A stretch of DNA of 64,000 nucleotides from Stagonosporopsis chrysanthemi (Eukaryota > Ascomycota > Dothideomycetes > Pleosporales > Didymellaceae). The notes beneath the pieces were generated by a model. It saw only the letters and a list, made by a program, of their open reading frames with translations. It was not told the DNA's origin and searched no databases. The stretch is from assembly GCA_022560025.1 (NCBI GenBank), contig JAFISE010000074.1, positions 1 to 64,000 on the forward strand, written 5' to 3'. Both the position numbers and the translations under genes were made by a program. Shown piece after piece: positions 23,838 through 35,282 of this stretch (position 1 is the stretch's first letter; the number at the start of each line of letters is the position of its first letter).

Positions 23838-25499
23838 CTTGGTAGTCGACGCGCTCCTGCGAGGACGATTATTAATATCTAAAAGCTGAGAAGATGAGAG
23901 CTTTTCGATGTCCGAAACATATTTTCCCGCGTGTTTTAACTGCCTCAGCCCCCTAGGCCCTTGACTCAGCTAAATCTATACACCGTTGCAGGGATAAATA
24001 ATTAATAGCGCCGGCCAAAGACCTCCTGCTCAGGCTGTACAGTACAGTAAGTGCAGTGCTAGTGTATAAAATAAAACTAATTAATAGTCTTAATATTACC
24101 TATATGCTTTAGAACTTAAGTAAGCAAGCTAATAGATACATAGTATTCTAATAAGCTTATAGCATAAGCTAGCTAGGTTAACGCCTATAGACTACTTTAT
24201 ATTTAATTATTTACTTCTATAATAGTTTTAGAGCTTATTTAAAGATATATACAATTTTTAGTTAAATAATAAAAACTTAAAACTACTTACTTTAATTATT
24301 TAATTAAGAAGAATATAAGCTTTATAATTAATACTAATAAATAAGCTTTTAAGACTTTATAGATACTAAGATTAAGTATTATAAGTTAGTTTATTTATTA
24401 TATTTTATTTTACATAAATTTATTCGTTAAGTATTTAATTTTAAAATTAAAAAGTTGTTTGTAAATATAAATATAAAATTTAGTGCTTATTTACTAACTA
24501 ACCTACCTAAAGAAAAGAAATATAGCTATAATTTATTTAGAAGTATTATATAAGAAGCTTTAGATCTAATTATTTCTAAAACTCTTACTTTAGTAGTAGA
24601 AGTAACAAAGAAATACTGCTAGGTAGTAATTTATGCTAAGAAGGTTAATATAGAGCACTAGAGCTAGTAGGAAATATCTGTAATCTATAACAAAGCTTAG
24701 CTCTAGATACCTAAGAATTACAGCCAAACACCCCTGTTGTACCCACCGTACTAACAAAACTTTCGCTTGATACCACAGTAATCCCCCGACATGGCGTGCA
24801 GGGACTTTGTTGTAGTACGTTGTACGAAGCTTGACCCGAGCTGCGAGGGCCTAGCGGCACTGTTCACTCATCTGCCAGGAGCCAGGAGCCAGGGCTCGAC
24901 AAACAGATCGTGTCCAAGTCTATGATATCTGTGGCATTACAATAACAATCTGTGTCGATAGAACCACTGTATGTAAAGTCTGAATACGTAATGGCGCAGG
25001 TACGGTACGACAGTGTGGCGAAGAGCGGGCCAGCCCTCCCACCCCGCTTCGGTGGCGCGGTGGTATTCTACGGCAGATGCAAACACCAGGATCTCAACTC
25101 AAGATTAATCTCAATGTTTCACGTGTATTCGTAGCCTCGGAGCTCGGTATTGGGAGTCACGCTACTGCTTCGTCGCATTGTCCAATCTACCATTACTTAG
25201 ATATATGACCGCCGACCACGCACTTGAGGCCGGCTGAGTCTTCTTCCACGCATCGGTGACAGATTGAATACCGGACCAGAAAGAACATCAAGCAATCGAG
25301 CGTGTCCGTGGAAACCGACGAACTTTTATGAGGTTATAGAGACCTCCCAGGTCCCTGAATTGGATTGGACTTTTCAGCAACTTCATTCATCGCATAATAC
25401 ACCGAACATTTCAAGCCGCGAATTCCCTTTTCCCCGCATGAGCTTGTGCTGAGCTTCGAACATCGACACCGCAATAGCTTGACAAAGTGGGATCACATC
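23838..25499. other. Intergenic with small A+T-rich island (24055-24735)
   Basis: 1.66 kb without a gene. The central 680 bases are very A+T-rich with the same TA-rich, AGCT/CTAG-containing texture as the block at the left end of the window, bounded sharply by normal sequence. It is probably a RIP-mutated transposon fragment. I found no coding signature, LTR or terminal inverted repeat. The flanks presumably carry the tannase promoter (left) and the salicylate-hydroxylase-like promoter (right). Confidence 0.6.
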
Positions 25500-26831
25500 A
25501 TGACGGACCATCTTAGAGTAGCCATCATCGGCGCCGGCATGGGCGGCCTCGCCACAGCACTCTCTCTTGCAAAAGCCGGCCACAAAAACATTACAGTGTA
25601 CGAGAACGCCCCAGCCCTTGGCTTTGTAGGCGCAGGCATTCAGCTCGCACCCAATATGGCCACCATTCTCGACAGGATGGGTGTATGGCAGCAGATCGCC
25701 GCCGAAGCCGTGCAATGCGCAAATACGTCCATTCGGGAGGGTGCTACAGACAAGGAGCTCGGTTTCGTTGACCTTGGTTATGTAAAGGAGCACTACCATT
25801 ACCCGCACATGGTAGGGCACCGCGCTTCATTGGCGGGCGGCTTGTACGACGGCTGCAAGAAGGAGAGCGGTATTACCTTCAAGTTCAACAGCACCGTCAC
25901 CGACGCCCACTTCGGGACTACGCCCTCCTTCAAACTAACAAACAACACCACTGGCGAAACCTCAACCATCGAATGCGACATTCTCCTTGGCTGCGACGGC
26001 GTCAAAAGTAGCACTCGAGTAGCCATGCTGAAGGAACTAGGCGAAATAGCCACAGTCAAAGACTCCGGCCAGGCTGCGTACCGCATCATGCTGACGCGCG
26101 AGCAAATGGCGCCGTACCCGGAACTACTGAAACTCATCGACGGCGACACGGTAACGCGCTGGATCGGCGAAAAGAAGCACATTATCGCCTACAGCATCCA
26201 CAACAAGCAAATCTACAACCTCTCCACCGCCCAGCCCGACGTTAACTTCGCCGGCGCCCCGGACGCCCAGTACACGACCAAAGGCAGCAAGAGCGCCATG
26301 CTGGACGTGTACAAGGAGTTCTGCCCCATGATCCAGGACATGCTCAACCTGGTCCCCGAGGGCGAGGTCGTCGAGTGGAAGCTGCGCGTCCACGATCCGC
26401 TGCCCACATGGGTGAGCGACAGCATGGCCCTGGTGGGCGACGCGTGCCACCCCACTCTACCGCACATGGCACAGGGTGCAGCACAGGCGATCGAGGACGG
26501 CGCCGTGTTGGGCGTGGTACTTGCCCCTGCGCGTCTGGGCAACGGGAACCCGCAGACGATCAACCGCGCGCTGAAGCTGTATGAGAAGCTGAGGAAGCCG
26601 CGGGCTGAGGCGCTGGTTGAGCTTGCGGCAGAGAGTGGGCGGAACATGCATCTTGGGGCTGGCAAGGCGAAGGAGGAGCGCGACAAGCAGTTTGCGGCGC
26701 TGAAGCTCGGGGGTGGTAAGGTGCCGGATAAGTGGGCGGATGCGGATGTGCAGGCGGTGGTCTATGGGACGGATGTTGTCAAGCAGGCCGAGGAGCTATG
26801 TGAGCAGGAGGGTTTATTGGCGAAGCTGTGA
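25500..26831 (+). CDS. FAD-dependent aromatic monooxygenase, salicylate hydroxylase-like
   Basis: 443 residues, single exon. The frame extends upstream to a GTG at 25446, but the first ATG is 25500. Class A flavoprotein hydroxylase motifs are in place: GAGMGG at 11-16, the DG motif GCDGVKSSTR with Asp166-Gly167, and the GD motif GDACHPTLPHMAQGA from 313. The PHMAQGA segment is characteristic of salicylate and 6-hydroxynicotinate monooxygenase relatives. The enzyme would hydroxylate an aromatic acid, often with decarboxylation, using NAD(P)H and O2. No signal peptide. It converges on the MFS transporter gene, 165 bp between stop codons. Its neighbours (tannase on one side, transporter on the other) suit uptake and breakdown of phenolic acids, though salicylate itself is not proven. 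Confidence 0.92.
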   Translation: MTDHLRVAIIGAGMGGLATALSLAKAGHKNITVYENAPALGFVGAGIQLAPNMATILDRMGVWQQIAAEAVQCANTSIREGATDKELGFVDLGYVKEHYHYPHMVGHRASLAGGLYDGCKKESGITFKFNSTVTDAHFGTTPSFKLTNNTTGETSTIECDILLGCDGVKSSTRVAMLKELGEIATVKDSGQAAYRIMLTREQMAPYPELLKLIDGDTVTRWIGEKKHIIAYSIHNKQIYNLSTAQPDVNFAGAPDAQYTTKGSKSAMLDVYKEFCPMIQDMLNLVPEGEVVEWKLRVHDPLPTWVSDSMALVGDACHPTLPHMAQGAAQAIEDGAVLGVVLAPARLGNGNPQTINRALKLYEKLRKPRAEALVELAAESGRNMHLGAGKAKEERDKQFAALKLGGGKVPDKWADADVQAVVYGTDVVKQAEELCEQEGLLAKL

Positions 26832-26996
26832 AGGTGTTGCTGAATGTTTGGACATTTGTGAAGTACCTGTTACACGTTGCTAAGGCGACAGATGAAGTAT
26901 TGATGAGTTTGATTGCAAGTTCGGGATTGAAAATAGCCTCAAGCCGTTTTTGACGCTGGTTCTACAAGCATGTCCGAGATGTCAAGGTCACAGGCC

Positions 26997-28671
26997 TTAT
27001 AGCCTGTTGCTCATGTTACTGTGCAGCGCCTTGCCCTTCCAGTGACAGAATGCAACAGGAATCAAAGAGCCCACAACCAACATAGCAACCACAATGCCTG
27101 CACTGGGAGCAAGCCCAACATTCGTAAACATATCCGGGAACCAGAACGGTCCAATGAAGCCCCAAGTCTGTCTGACCAAAGTGATGAAGACACCAATACT
27201 GCCAGCCTCCGTTGGGTAGCAATCGATAGCGTACGTAATCAGCACAGTCGTAACAATCTGGTTGCCCGCTGCCGCAATGCCAGCACCGATGATGGGAGTA
27301 ACATTCCAGTGACCTTCAGGAGCCTGTTCGATCCGGATCAAGAAAACGACAAGGCCACAGATCGAGAGCAGAATGCCAATGTAGCTCAGCCATAATCTAA
27401 ACTCCGGTTCCGGTTTCCTGGGCGAAGTCTTCTTTGCACGAGCGCGCATCCACATGTCGCTCGAGTGGCCACCTATCTGCTCGCCAATGATGGAGCCAAT
27501 GATCAGACCGAGGAACTGTAGACCGAGCTGCTTCGAGTTCAAATGGAACTTTTCGCCGAACAGCTGTGGGATCTCTACAGTGGTGAGGACGGAGGCGAAG
27601 AGAAAAACCATCGCGTAGGCACAAGCCGGGATCATGACGCAAGGGTACTTCGCCAGTCGAAGTGGTGAGATGAACTCTAGAACAGTGATGGGTGTAGGAT
27701 CGATACGTCGGAACTTGAGATACGACTCCTTGAAGGCCGCGAAGCCAGACACTGCATGTTTGGCATTGTCATGACGAATGAAGCGCGTTTCGGGACCGAA
27801 CAAAGTGTAAAGTATTAGCTGGACGCCGTTGATCTGTAGTGAACTGTCAGCCAATTTATCTCAATTGTGCAGGGGGAAGCGCCCACAATGGCGAGGAGCC
27901 AGTAGATCCACCTGTAACCTTCATAGTAGGTTACAAAGCCACAGATGAGTGGTGCAAGAGGTATGCCGACTGTGATCATAACCGTCCACACGCCCATGTA
28001 CCTCGCTCTCTCTTTCTTGAAGAAGGTCTCAACGACGACTGCGCTACCGATAGCATTTGGGGGTGATATGAAAAAGGCCTGAAGAGCACGGCAAGCGGCC
28101 ATGGATCCATATGTGGTGCTCTTCGCACAGCCGATATTGAATGCTAGACTGCCGATTAGAGAGATGATGAAGATGGGTCGGCGGCCATAACGTGTCGATA
28201 GAGGTCTCCAGAAAAGCGGTGCGCCTCCAAGGATTGCGATCTGCAAAGAAGTCAAGTACGACGTCCTTTGCAGACTGACACCAAGATCTTCTGCAATGTT
28301 TTCATATGCAGGAATGATTGCTGAGGCTGCAAATGCACACATGCAAGCATGAAACGCGACGAAGACTAGGTTCATAGTTTTCTGTGTGCTTGTTAGCCTT
28401 ATAAGTCAATTTGGCTATCTACTTGCAAGAGGCCTACCTTCCACGTTGGCCAGTTGTAAGGGTCTGCATCACCCATACTGGGCATGGGGTCGAGATCCAG
28501 CGTGCCATGTCTCTGGATCAAATACTGACGGTGCTCTGCTGTGAGATGAGATGCCTCAGCGGCGTCAAGATAGGTGCCATGAGTGTTGGCATGCTCAAGA
28601 TCATCTTTGAATTGAGGAGCATCGGGGACGAGCTCCTTGTCGTTCGAGGTATGTTCAGCCGCAGCAGCCAT
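26997..28671 (-). CDS. Major facilitator superfamily transporter
   Basis: Minus strand exons 28671-28438, 28381-27887 and 27833-26997 (introns 56 and 53 bp) give 521 residues. Junctions restore NWPTWKKTMNLV and LLAIINGVQLILY, both standard in fungal DHA1-type exporters. Residues 1-70 are a hydrophilic cytoplasmic tail, then two six-helix halves separated by a loop with FRRIDPTPITVLEF. Motif A is degenerate (STRYGRRPIF). The central charged loop contains RARAKKTSPRKPEPEF. Likely a plasma-membrane proton antiporter for small organic molecules. The convergent salicylate-hydroxylase-like gene suggests, but does not prove, an aromatic substrate or product. Confidence 0.92.
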
Positions 28672-29906
28672 GATCGTTCGTAGCCTGGCACAAGGTGCAG
28701 ATGTCAGGGGAGGATGGTTTGACGAGACTGCAATGACTGCGCTGCCGTCTTCTTGTACCAGTCGCCTAGAATTTACGGGGTAGCAGGATGGCCGCGGAGT
28801 CCCCAAATGGAATCCCCGGACATTGATAGCACGGCCCGTGGGGTTTAGGCAGAGATAATTGTGGGCTTTCGTCACGACGGCATCGGTAGACTTTACCAAA
28901 AAAAACCAGGAACGGTAGCCACGTACGGTAGTAGCGGCTGGGCCATGCTTGTTTGTTGAGTCCACAATGCTTCACAGGCGATCACCTAGGTGGGTCACAG
29001 CACACTGGCAATGAAATTCGGCACTTAATCGCTGACAAGGTGGCTAACTCGCCCATTGCGATTGATCAGCAATGTACATAGACTTGACTGGTCGCAACAT
29101 GATCGGCGGGATGCCTCCTGGGTCGTCGCGGATGCGTGGCGGACGTGAACGCCTGCTGCAACCAAGCTTCACCACAAAGCTTGGTCGTGCGGCTGTGACT
29201 TCATCCGCAAGCGCCGCAGTGGAACGTTCGGCGCGTTGCAGCCAATGCGTTGCTTTTCACCTGCTGGAAATGACCGCGAAGCCGCGTTATCTACACATAT
29301 GTAGGCAGTCCCCGCGTTTCATAAGGACCAGCATGCGTGTACCCCAAGACGTCCGCGCGTCGGACTCGGCCGGCAAGTATGGAAGTACCAGCCAGAGGGC
29401 GCTTGAAGGTCACAGCATCCCGCTCACAAGTCTCGACAGTTCCAGTTCCGGTTCCGAAGACATCGGCAGGAACAACAATCTGCGCTAGGCATTCGGTGAG
29501 GCAATAACGGCCGTGGTCGGCATCTGGCAGAAACCATGTGGCTGGGACAATTTAGATTGTTAATGTTGCGGAAGGAGCGCAACTAGAACCAGTCCGGAAG
29601 TTGATGTGGATGATGGACGAAGTCGTACATTTGAAGGCGAATACAATATGTACAGAAGCGAAGGATCCACACTTGCTGACGTAGGTAGCTTGGCTAGTGC
29701 GTCACGCAAAAGAGTACACAGTTGTCGAGACGCAACCTCACACTCAAAAGGACAATGCATAGCAAAATAACAAAGGTTCTTTTGCAAATAGTATATATTG
29801 GTGAGAAAGTTATAGACAAGAAGCGACTCTGCATGGCCACACGTACCGATCAGCCACGCCAACCCATCCTCAGCCTCACATCGACGTGAGCTCCTAGACG
29901 CAGTAC
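28672..29906. other. Intergenic, 1.2 kb
   Basis: A 138-codon frame at 29072-29488 (+) starts with ATG, but its composition (Ser/Arg-rich, no conserved core) does not persuade me. The minus-strand frame at 29560-29964 overlaps the 3' end of the metalloprotease gene. No RNA gene or repeat seen. Confidence 0.45.
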
Positions 29907-30907
29907 CTACTTCGACAAGTTGTACCTGGTCTTGAGGTGCCTCCACCAATCCCTCGCCATCCACGCATCGAACTCGGTGATCTCCATCGCACTGCCCGCC
30001 AGCATGACGAAGTTGGTGACACCCTCGGGGGTCCAGTCATAGAAGTCATCGAGCGCGAAGGTGTGGCCAACTTCGTGGAGGTAGATGTGGATGTTCTCCG
30101 CATCAACGTTCTGCATGAAGTACTCCTGCGCAAGGCGCTGGCCCCAGTCGCCGCCTGCACCACCCTGGAAGCCGGGGGTGAGCCAGAGAGAGTTATCTGT
30201 GGTGTGTTAGTATGTCATCGCCGTAGAAGGTAGGGAGAAAAGAGAGGGAAGTAAGACGTACCGTAGCGCCTATCGGCGCCAGCCTTGCAACCAGCATAGT
30301 TGCCGTCTTGGTGGAAGAAGCGCCCACAGCTCTCTGCGCACTGCGGGATGCCGTCGCTGTCTACATCGGTGTAGACCTGGATCTTGCTTACATCGCCCTT
30401 GAGCTGGTTCTTGTTCTTGACCGCCCAGCCGACGACGTTGAGATCGACGGTCTTGTACGGGAAGCCGTCGAATCCGGCAAGCACGCTGATCCACTTGTTG
30501 TACTGCTTCCTGAGCGCAGCCTCGATCTTCTGGCGCTGCGCAAGCGTCACAGTCGCGTCGCCCTCCCAGCGGACGCAGTAGTTGATCTTGCCCTTTCCGG
30601 CAATGACTTGGTCGTAGCCGTAGTTCTTGAATCCGAGGGCGTCGGAGTAGGTCTCGACCTCGTGCTTCCAGACTGCGTCGAGTCCCTTCTTGAGGTTGGA
30701 AGGCGGGTTCCAGGTCTTCTGCGACAGGTCGCGCTTCGATGGGGTAGTGTTGGCCCAGGCGTTCGAGTCGTTGAAGTCGAAAGCCTTAGGCTCGAAGGCA
30801 CACACGGGGGCGGCATTGCGGCGCTGGATGTGGGTATGCACGTCGCCAGGGATGGCGCCGGCGAGAGCACCGGCGATGAGGGTGGAAATGGCAAGTGTGG
30901 ACTTCAT
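29907..30907 (-). CDS. Secreted zinc metallopeptidase-like protein (HEVGH)
   Basis: Minus strand exons 30907-30262 and 30196-29907 (65 bp intron with TACTAAC branch site) give 311 residues. The frame extends upstream to a TTG at 30946, but ATG is 30907. Signal peptide 1-17 (ALAGA), with a possible propeptide ending at the dibasic QRRNAAP. The zinc site is HEVGHTFALDDFYDW with His256, Glu257 and His260; a downstream Asp or His would be the third ligand. Paired Cys residues (CAESCGRFF, Cys in INYCVRW) fit a disulfide-bonded extracellular protein. Some fungal relatives carry a misleading 'family II cellulose-binding' name; no such module is evident. Probable extracellular protease, substrate unknown. 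Confidence 0.87.
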
Positions 30908-31997
30908 CTCGAAAGAGTGTAGTTTGACGGTGCCTTGATGATGCAATTTTCGAAGATAATTAACGGCGCCGGCACCAGGGAGTCGAAAAACGAATGGAAA
31001 GATTCAACGCGAGAAACCGAAGTTGAACGAAAGGCGGAGTAGTGTTCTCTAGAATGCCCTGCCACTTGCGCCTTTATAGAGCGCTCGACGGATGGCCTCA
31101 CCTCGTATAGCTTTAGACAAGTCCAGGCAATATTTCTCCTTGCTCATTCGAGGCCTTCCCTAGGGCTGTTTGGAAACAGGACCAGCGGGCCGTGAGAGTG
31201 ATCAAGATCTTGGCAACGGAGAATTGACAGTCTTGGGGTTGCGGGGCGGAGATTTCATGTCATGCATATTAATCTTGATAACCTGCGTTACGCCTCAATA
31301 ATACACCTTGCAGGCAAATAACGGCCTTCAGACTTTCAAACCATTACGACGGTGTTGCATTGGATACAGAACCGCTATAGAACCGACTTTCTGTATATGT
31401 AGGTGATGTAGAGGCTGAAGTCAGAAAGGGGTCATATCCTGGGGTCGATCAGACGTTTGAAACGACTAGCGCAGCAACATCATCAAGCCAGTGGAGATGT
31501 GCCGAACCACATTTGCCCCATATAGCTCAGGCGGACTGGGAACAAATCTCCTGTAAACAGATAATACGACTTTCGTTTTTTGCCTTGTTCTGTAATTTGA
31601 TGTGCAGCCAGGTTCCGGCATCTTCACGGTCGAGAACAAACAGATGGGCCTACTCCTTCAGAGACAATGTGAACAGAACTGAAAGGAAGATTAGTTGGGC
31701 TTTGCACGTATTGTACACAGATCGGTGAAGTCAGCGCACTTGTAAATACTGTTGGTCTCGCTCGCTCTCTTGGTGTCCAAGGGGTTCGTCGCGTTGTGCG
31801 CTCGACGGCGATTTACACACGGACATGATGAGAAGAGGGCAAGCTTGAATGCAGAAGTGGCGTTTTTGAAGCCCGTTCATGACTCCTTCCTAATGTAGTG
31901 CCGAGCACCAATGAAACAAGACCAAACGCCTGACCTGGGATATCAAATGCATCTTTCTCGGATGTCGCGTGTGGCCAAAAAAATCCCCAGTCTATAC
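30908..31997. other. Intergenic
   Basis: Metallopeptidase promoter on the left and the 3' flank of the DUF300 gene on the right. Small frames around 31513-31728 are unconvincing. Confidence 0.45.
31073..31078 (-). promoter_or_regulatory. Candidate TATA box of metallopeptidase gene
   Basis: TATAAA on the minus strand, followed by GG, 166 bases upstream of the ATG at 30907. Position and sequence suit a TATA-type promoter of a secreted-enzyme gene. No experimental support. Confidence 0.4.
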
Positions 31998-33643
31998 CTA
32001 CCCTGGCTGGTGGTTACCACCACCTGGTGGTCTCTGAGCTCCAGCAAACATGTCCCACTCAGCGCTCGGTCTTACAGTATTCTCCCCCTGGTAGTATCGC
32101 GGTCGCTCGTAGTAGCTGTCAGCTGCAGCACCGCCATGATACGTGGTATCTTGCTGTTCAAAATCCTGGAACCGGCTGTCTCCGTGCTTTGCTACGCCGT
32201 ATTCCTGTCCAGGAAGCGGCGCTTGCGGAAGCCGGTCTGGATTTGGCGGGCTTCCATAGGCGCTAGCCCCAGGTCCGTACGCGCTGTCGTACGAGCTTGC
32301 ACCCTGCTGCATGTATGGATTAGCTTGCGCGCCACTCAAGAGACCTGTAGTATCTGAGTCGCCAAACCCTTCATTTCTCTTGTGTGTGTTGGCAGGCGCG
32401 TTGATGGCCTCGCCGTTGCCCGCAAACGCCGGTCCGTTGTAGCTAGTGTTCGTGGTGACAGGATCCAGCTTCGTCTGGTAAGAAGTGTCTGTTTCGCGGT
32501 GTCGTGCACCATAAAACAGCCAACGGAAACCACGACCGCAAGCTTTGATGATGTCCCAGGGGTTCAAGGCATCCAGAAGGGCGCGCGCTGGTCCGTTCGC
32601 GTATTTGGTGGGCTGTGCCGAAAACCCGTCGCTAGCAGTGTCCAATGGACTCTGTTTCTTGAGGTCGTACGGCTTCCATGGAAAGGCGAACAGATGTAGC
32701 AACGCGAAGATAGCCATCTCAACGCAGGTGAGCATCGAAGGAATACCGATACGTAAGTCAGGTCCGGCGATCTGGTCTGTTGCTTTCAAAGGTCCCCCTT
32801 CTGCCGTCAACAGCGAGATAATCCAGCTTTGCCAGAAGCAAAAGAAGATGACAAGCTTGATGCATAACACCTTGAGGAATGGCTTGTGTGGCGCTAGATC
32901 CTCCTTCAATTGTATGTAAAACTGTACAACGCAGTACATGGCTATTGTGACCGATACAGCCTCGAAACCTGTGACCCAGATGTATGCGTAGCGGGGGTCC
33001 TTGGAGCTCGAGCAATAGCGGCCTTGAGTCTGTGCTACCACGGCAACAAGAGTGAAGAAAGGTCGAATGAAGCAGTACTGGAAGATGCTAATCCAGACGA
33101 CCTAAGGTTTTGTCAGCCAGTACGTGAAACGGGGCCATTTGTGCGTACGTTGAACCACGTCAGGCCGCTCCTGGGCTTTCTCAACCACCCCTTATCCTCA
33201 CCACCAGTGCACTTTTGCATCCAAGTGATAGGCCAAACCCAGTTCTTTGGCTCGACGTTTCGAAAGTACTCCTTCTGGTCGTGGAGATTCGGTGCGATGT
33301 AGTGGCACATGAGCGTGAAGAAGCTGGCAATGGCAAAGGCCTCGTAGCAGTCTCGCAGGACCTCGAAATAGATCGCCTTTTTGTAGTAGAGGTAGCTGAG
33401 GAAGGAGACCACGGCGTAGATGGGTATCATGACGAGGATTCGAATGACGCTGTGTTTGTCAGCTTCTGTGCTCATGGTGGGGGTTGCACAAACGTACTGC
33501 TTCTGCTCATATGGCTTCAGATAATGTGTCGCATGTCGCATAATGAGAAAGAGTGCAATGATCACGGCGATTGCGCCGAACGTTGCCGACAATATAAGAC
33601 CAAAGTGATGGAATGTCACGCCCTTCCAAAGTGGCTTCTCCAT
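31998..33643 (-). CDS. DUF300/TMEM184-type (organic solute transporter alpha-like) membrane protein
   Basis: Minus strand exons 33643-33498, 33449-33149 and 33101-31998 (48 and 47 bp introns) give 516 residues. The first intron is 48 bp, a multiple of three without a stop, so retention would insert 16 residues. Splicing restores EQKHVIRILVMIPIYAV, the conserved start of the domain. The second junction gives LTWFNVVWISIFQY. Seven membrane helices are expected within residues 10-300, with FEVLRDCYEAFAIASF and CIKLVIFFCFWQSW as family signatures. Residues 330-516 form a hydrophilic cytoplasmic tail rich in Tyr, Gly, Pro and Gln. In fungi these proteins localise to plasma or vacuolar membranes. 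Function is poorly defined. Confidence 0.9.
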
Positions 33644-35282
33644 GACTGTCCTCGGTCAATACCTGCTGCACCCTGGCCATGTACAGATGCTCACTTGTCT
33701 CATGTTCGTATACGTCGCTCTTGCATTCTGCCCGCCTGGTCAGGTGTGGCATTGGGTCGAATTCCCCGGCGCGTGTCCACAGGTGCAGATTCATGGCGTG
33801 TGGACTGCGAGCTCAGCATCGGTCGCAGGCGGAGATTAGCGGTTCGGGAAGCGGGCTGCGCGAGGAAGCGCAATCGATTTGGGGCGTCGTGGGCGAAGGC
33901 GCTCCTTTACTTTGGTCTACAGGCGAAGGTAGTCAAAAGGGCCATCGAGGCAGCATCAGAAGAGAGGGTCGCGCCGGGCGTCGCAATCCTTTTGAACGTT
34001 GCGCGTCGGTCAGGAATGAACGTTTCAGCGACCCGCCGACGATCCTGCAGCGTCGGGGCAGCCCTGCCGACTGGCGTGTCGAGTGCGCTCATGCAACCTG
34101 CCATGTTAGTAATTAGCATATGCACGCCAATGACGGCCTTTTCGGCACTGTCACTGTACGTCACTCGCAGCGCTTGCGGGTCCGTTGGGTGGTGGTGCTG
34201 AGAGATCGACATTGCATCGCCTGCGCCACCCGCCGTCAGCAGTCAAGTCAAGATCAAGCCCTTTGGCGCCGGCTTGGTACACTTGGGAAGCTTAAGTAGC
34301 CGCTCTCATCTCTATCTGCATACCACCAGCGCTGAGGGTTGCGTCGCCCTTTTCGAATGACGATCGATCCTACAGTTCACACCTCATGTAACAAGGAGCT
34401 GCGTCCTCAAACTCGACACCAGTTTAGGGTATCTCATGCTGCTACACCTCGCACAGCCACTCTGAGCCCCACTTTCAATAGGCTCACACGAGAGACTCGT
34501 TTCCCCGCTTAGAATATGAATACCCAAGGGCGAGAAAGTTATGAAGCGAGCAATCTAAAGAAACTAATTTCTCTTGATATGTGGCCTTGGCAACATAGAT
34601 TAAGAAGATGCAATCTTCTAGTGGCACCGTGGTCCGTCCAAGAGGACAGTCGTACGATACTGTACCATCGACTGTACCATTAAGGGTCATTTGAGAAGGC
34701 CCAAATCAGGTATACGCCTTTACCTGAATGGGTGGCATACCTCACTCTAGAGGCGCTCGCTGGTTGTTCCTGCTCAACAGCAAGCCCGGACGCACGTGAC
34801 TTCTTCTCCTGAACCACTGGAGGCGAACACGTCGAGTTTGACCTGATTGCTAACACCAAAACGTGACTCTCGTCTCAGTTGCTGAGGACGTGCGACATGA
34901 CAGGAATCATTCAATCTGGCGATAATGGGACAATTCGATTTCATATTCGACCAGTGGAGAGGTGGTTGTTGGTCGATTTTGAAGCATGCCACGCGCATGC
35001 ATCTTTCTTGGACTTCTCTAAACTCATAATTCAGGATAGCTTGGCTTTCAATGACCTCAGAAACAACATTGCAGCTTTGATGCCCTGACAACAATGACGC
35101 AATGCAGGCGGGGAAGTGAAGGTAAGCCTTTGGCGACGCTGCGCTCTCCTCCTTTCACTGTCACGATGCAAAGCTCATGTTTGTAATCGAGCCCACCAAC
35201 CGATATCTTTTCTCCCGACACATCAACCCACAATTCTACCAGAATTGCTGCAGTAGCTACAGTATCAGAAGCCAAAGCTATC
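33644..35282. other. Intergenic, 1.6 kb
   Basis: A 328-codon + strand frame at 33215-34201 begins inside the DUF300 gene on the opposite strand, and its right part has no conserved features, so I do not call it. No other gene, RNA or repeat recognised. Confidence 0.45.

Noticed and set aside
29072..29488. 138-codon frame with an ATG
   Set aside because: Ser/Arg/Gly-rich with no domain, no intron signals and no family resemblance. Not enough to call a gene.
30308..30922. 204-codon + strand frame rich in Val/Asp/Leu
   Set aside because: It is the exact antisense of the metallopeptidase first exon. Such frames arise from the codon bias of the real gene.
33215..34201. 328-codon + strand frame
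   Set aside because: It begins antisense inside the well-supported DUF300 gene, and the remainder shows no conserved motif or sensible composition.
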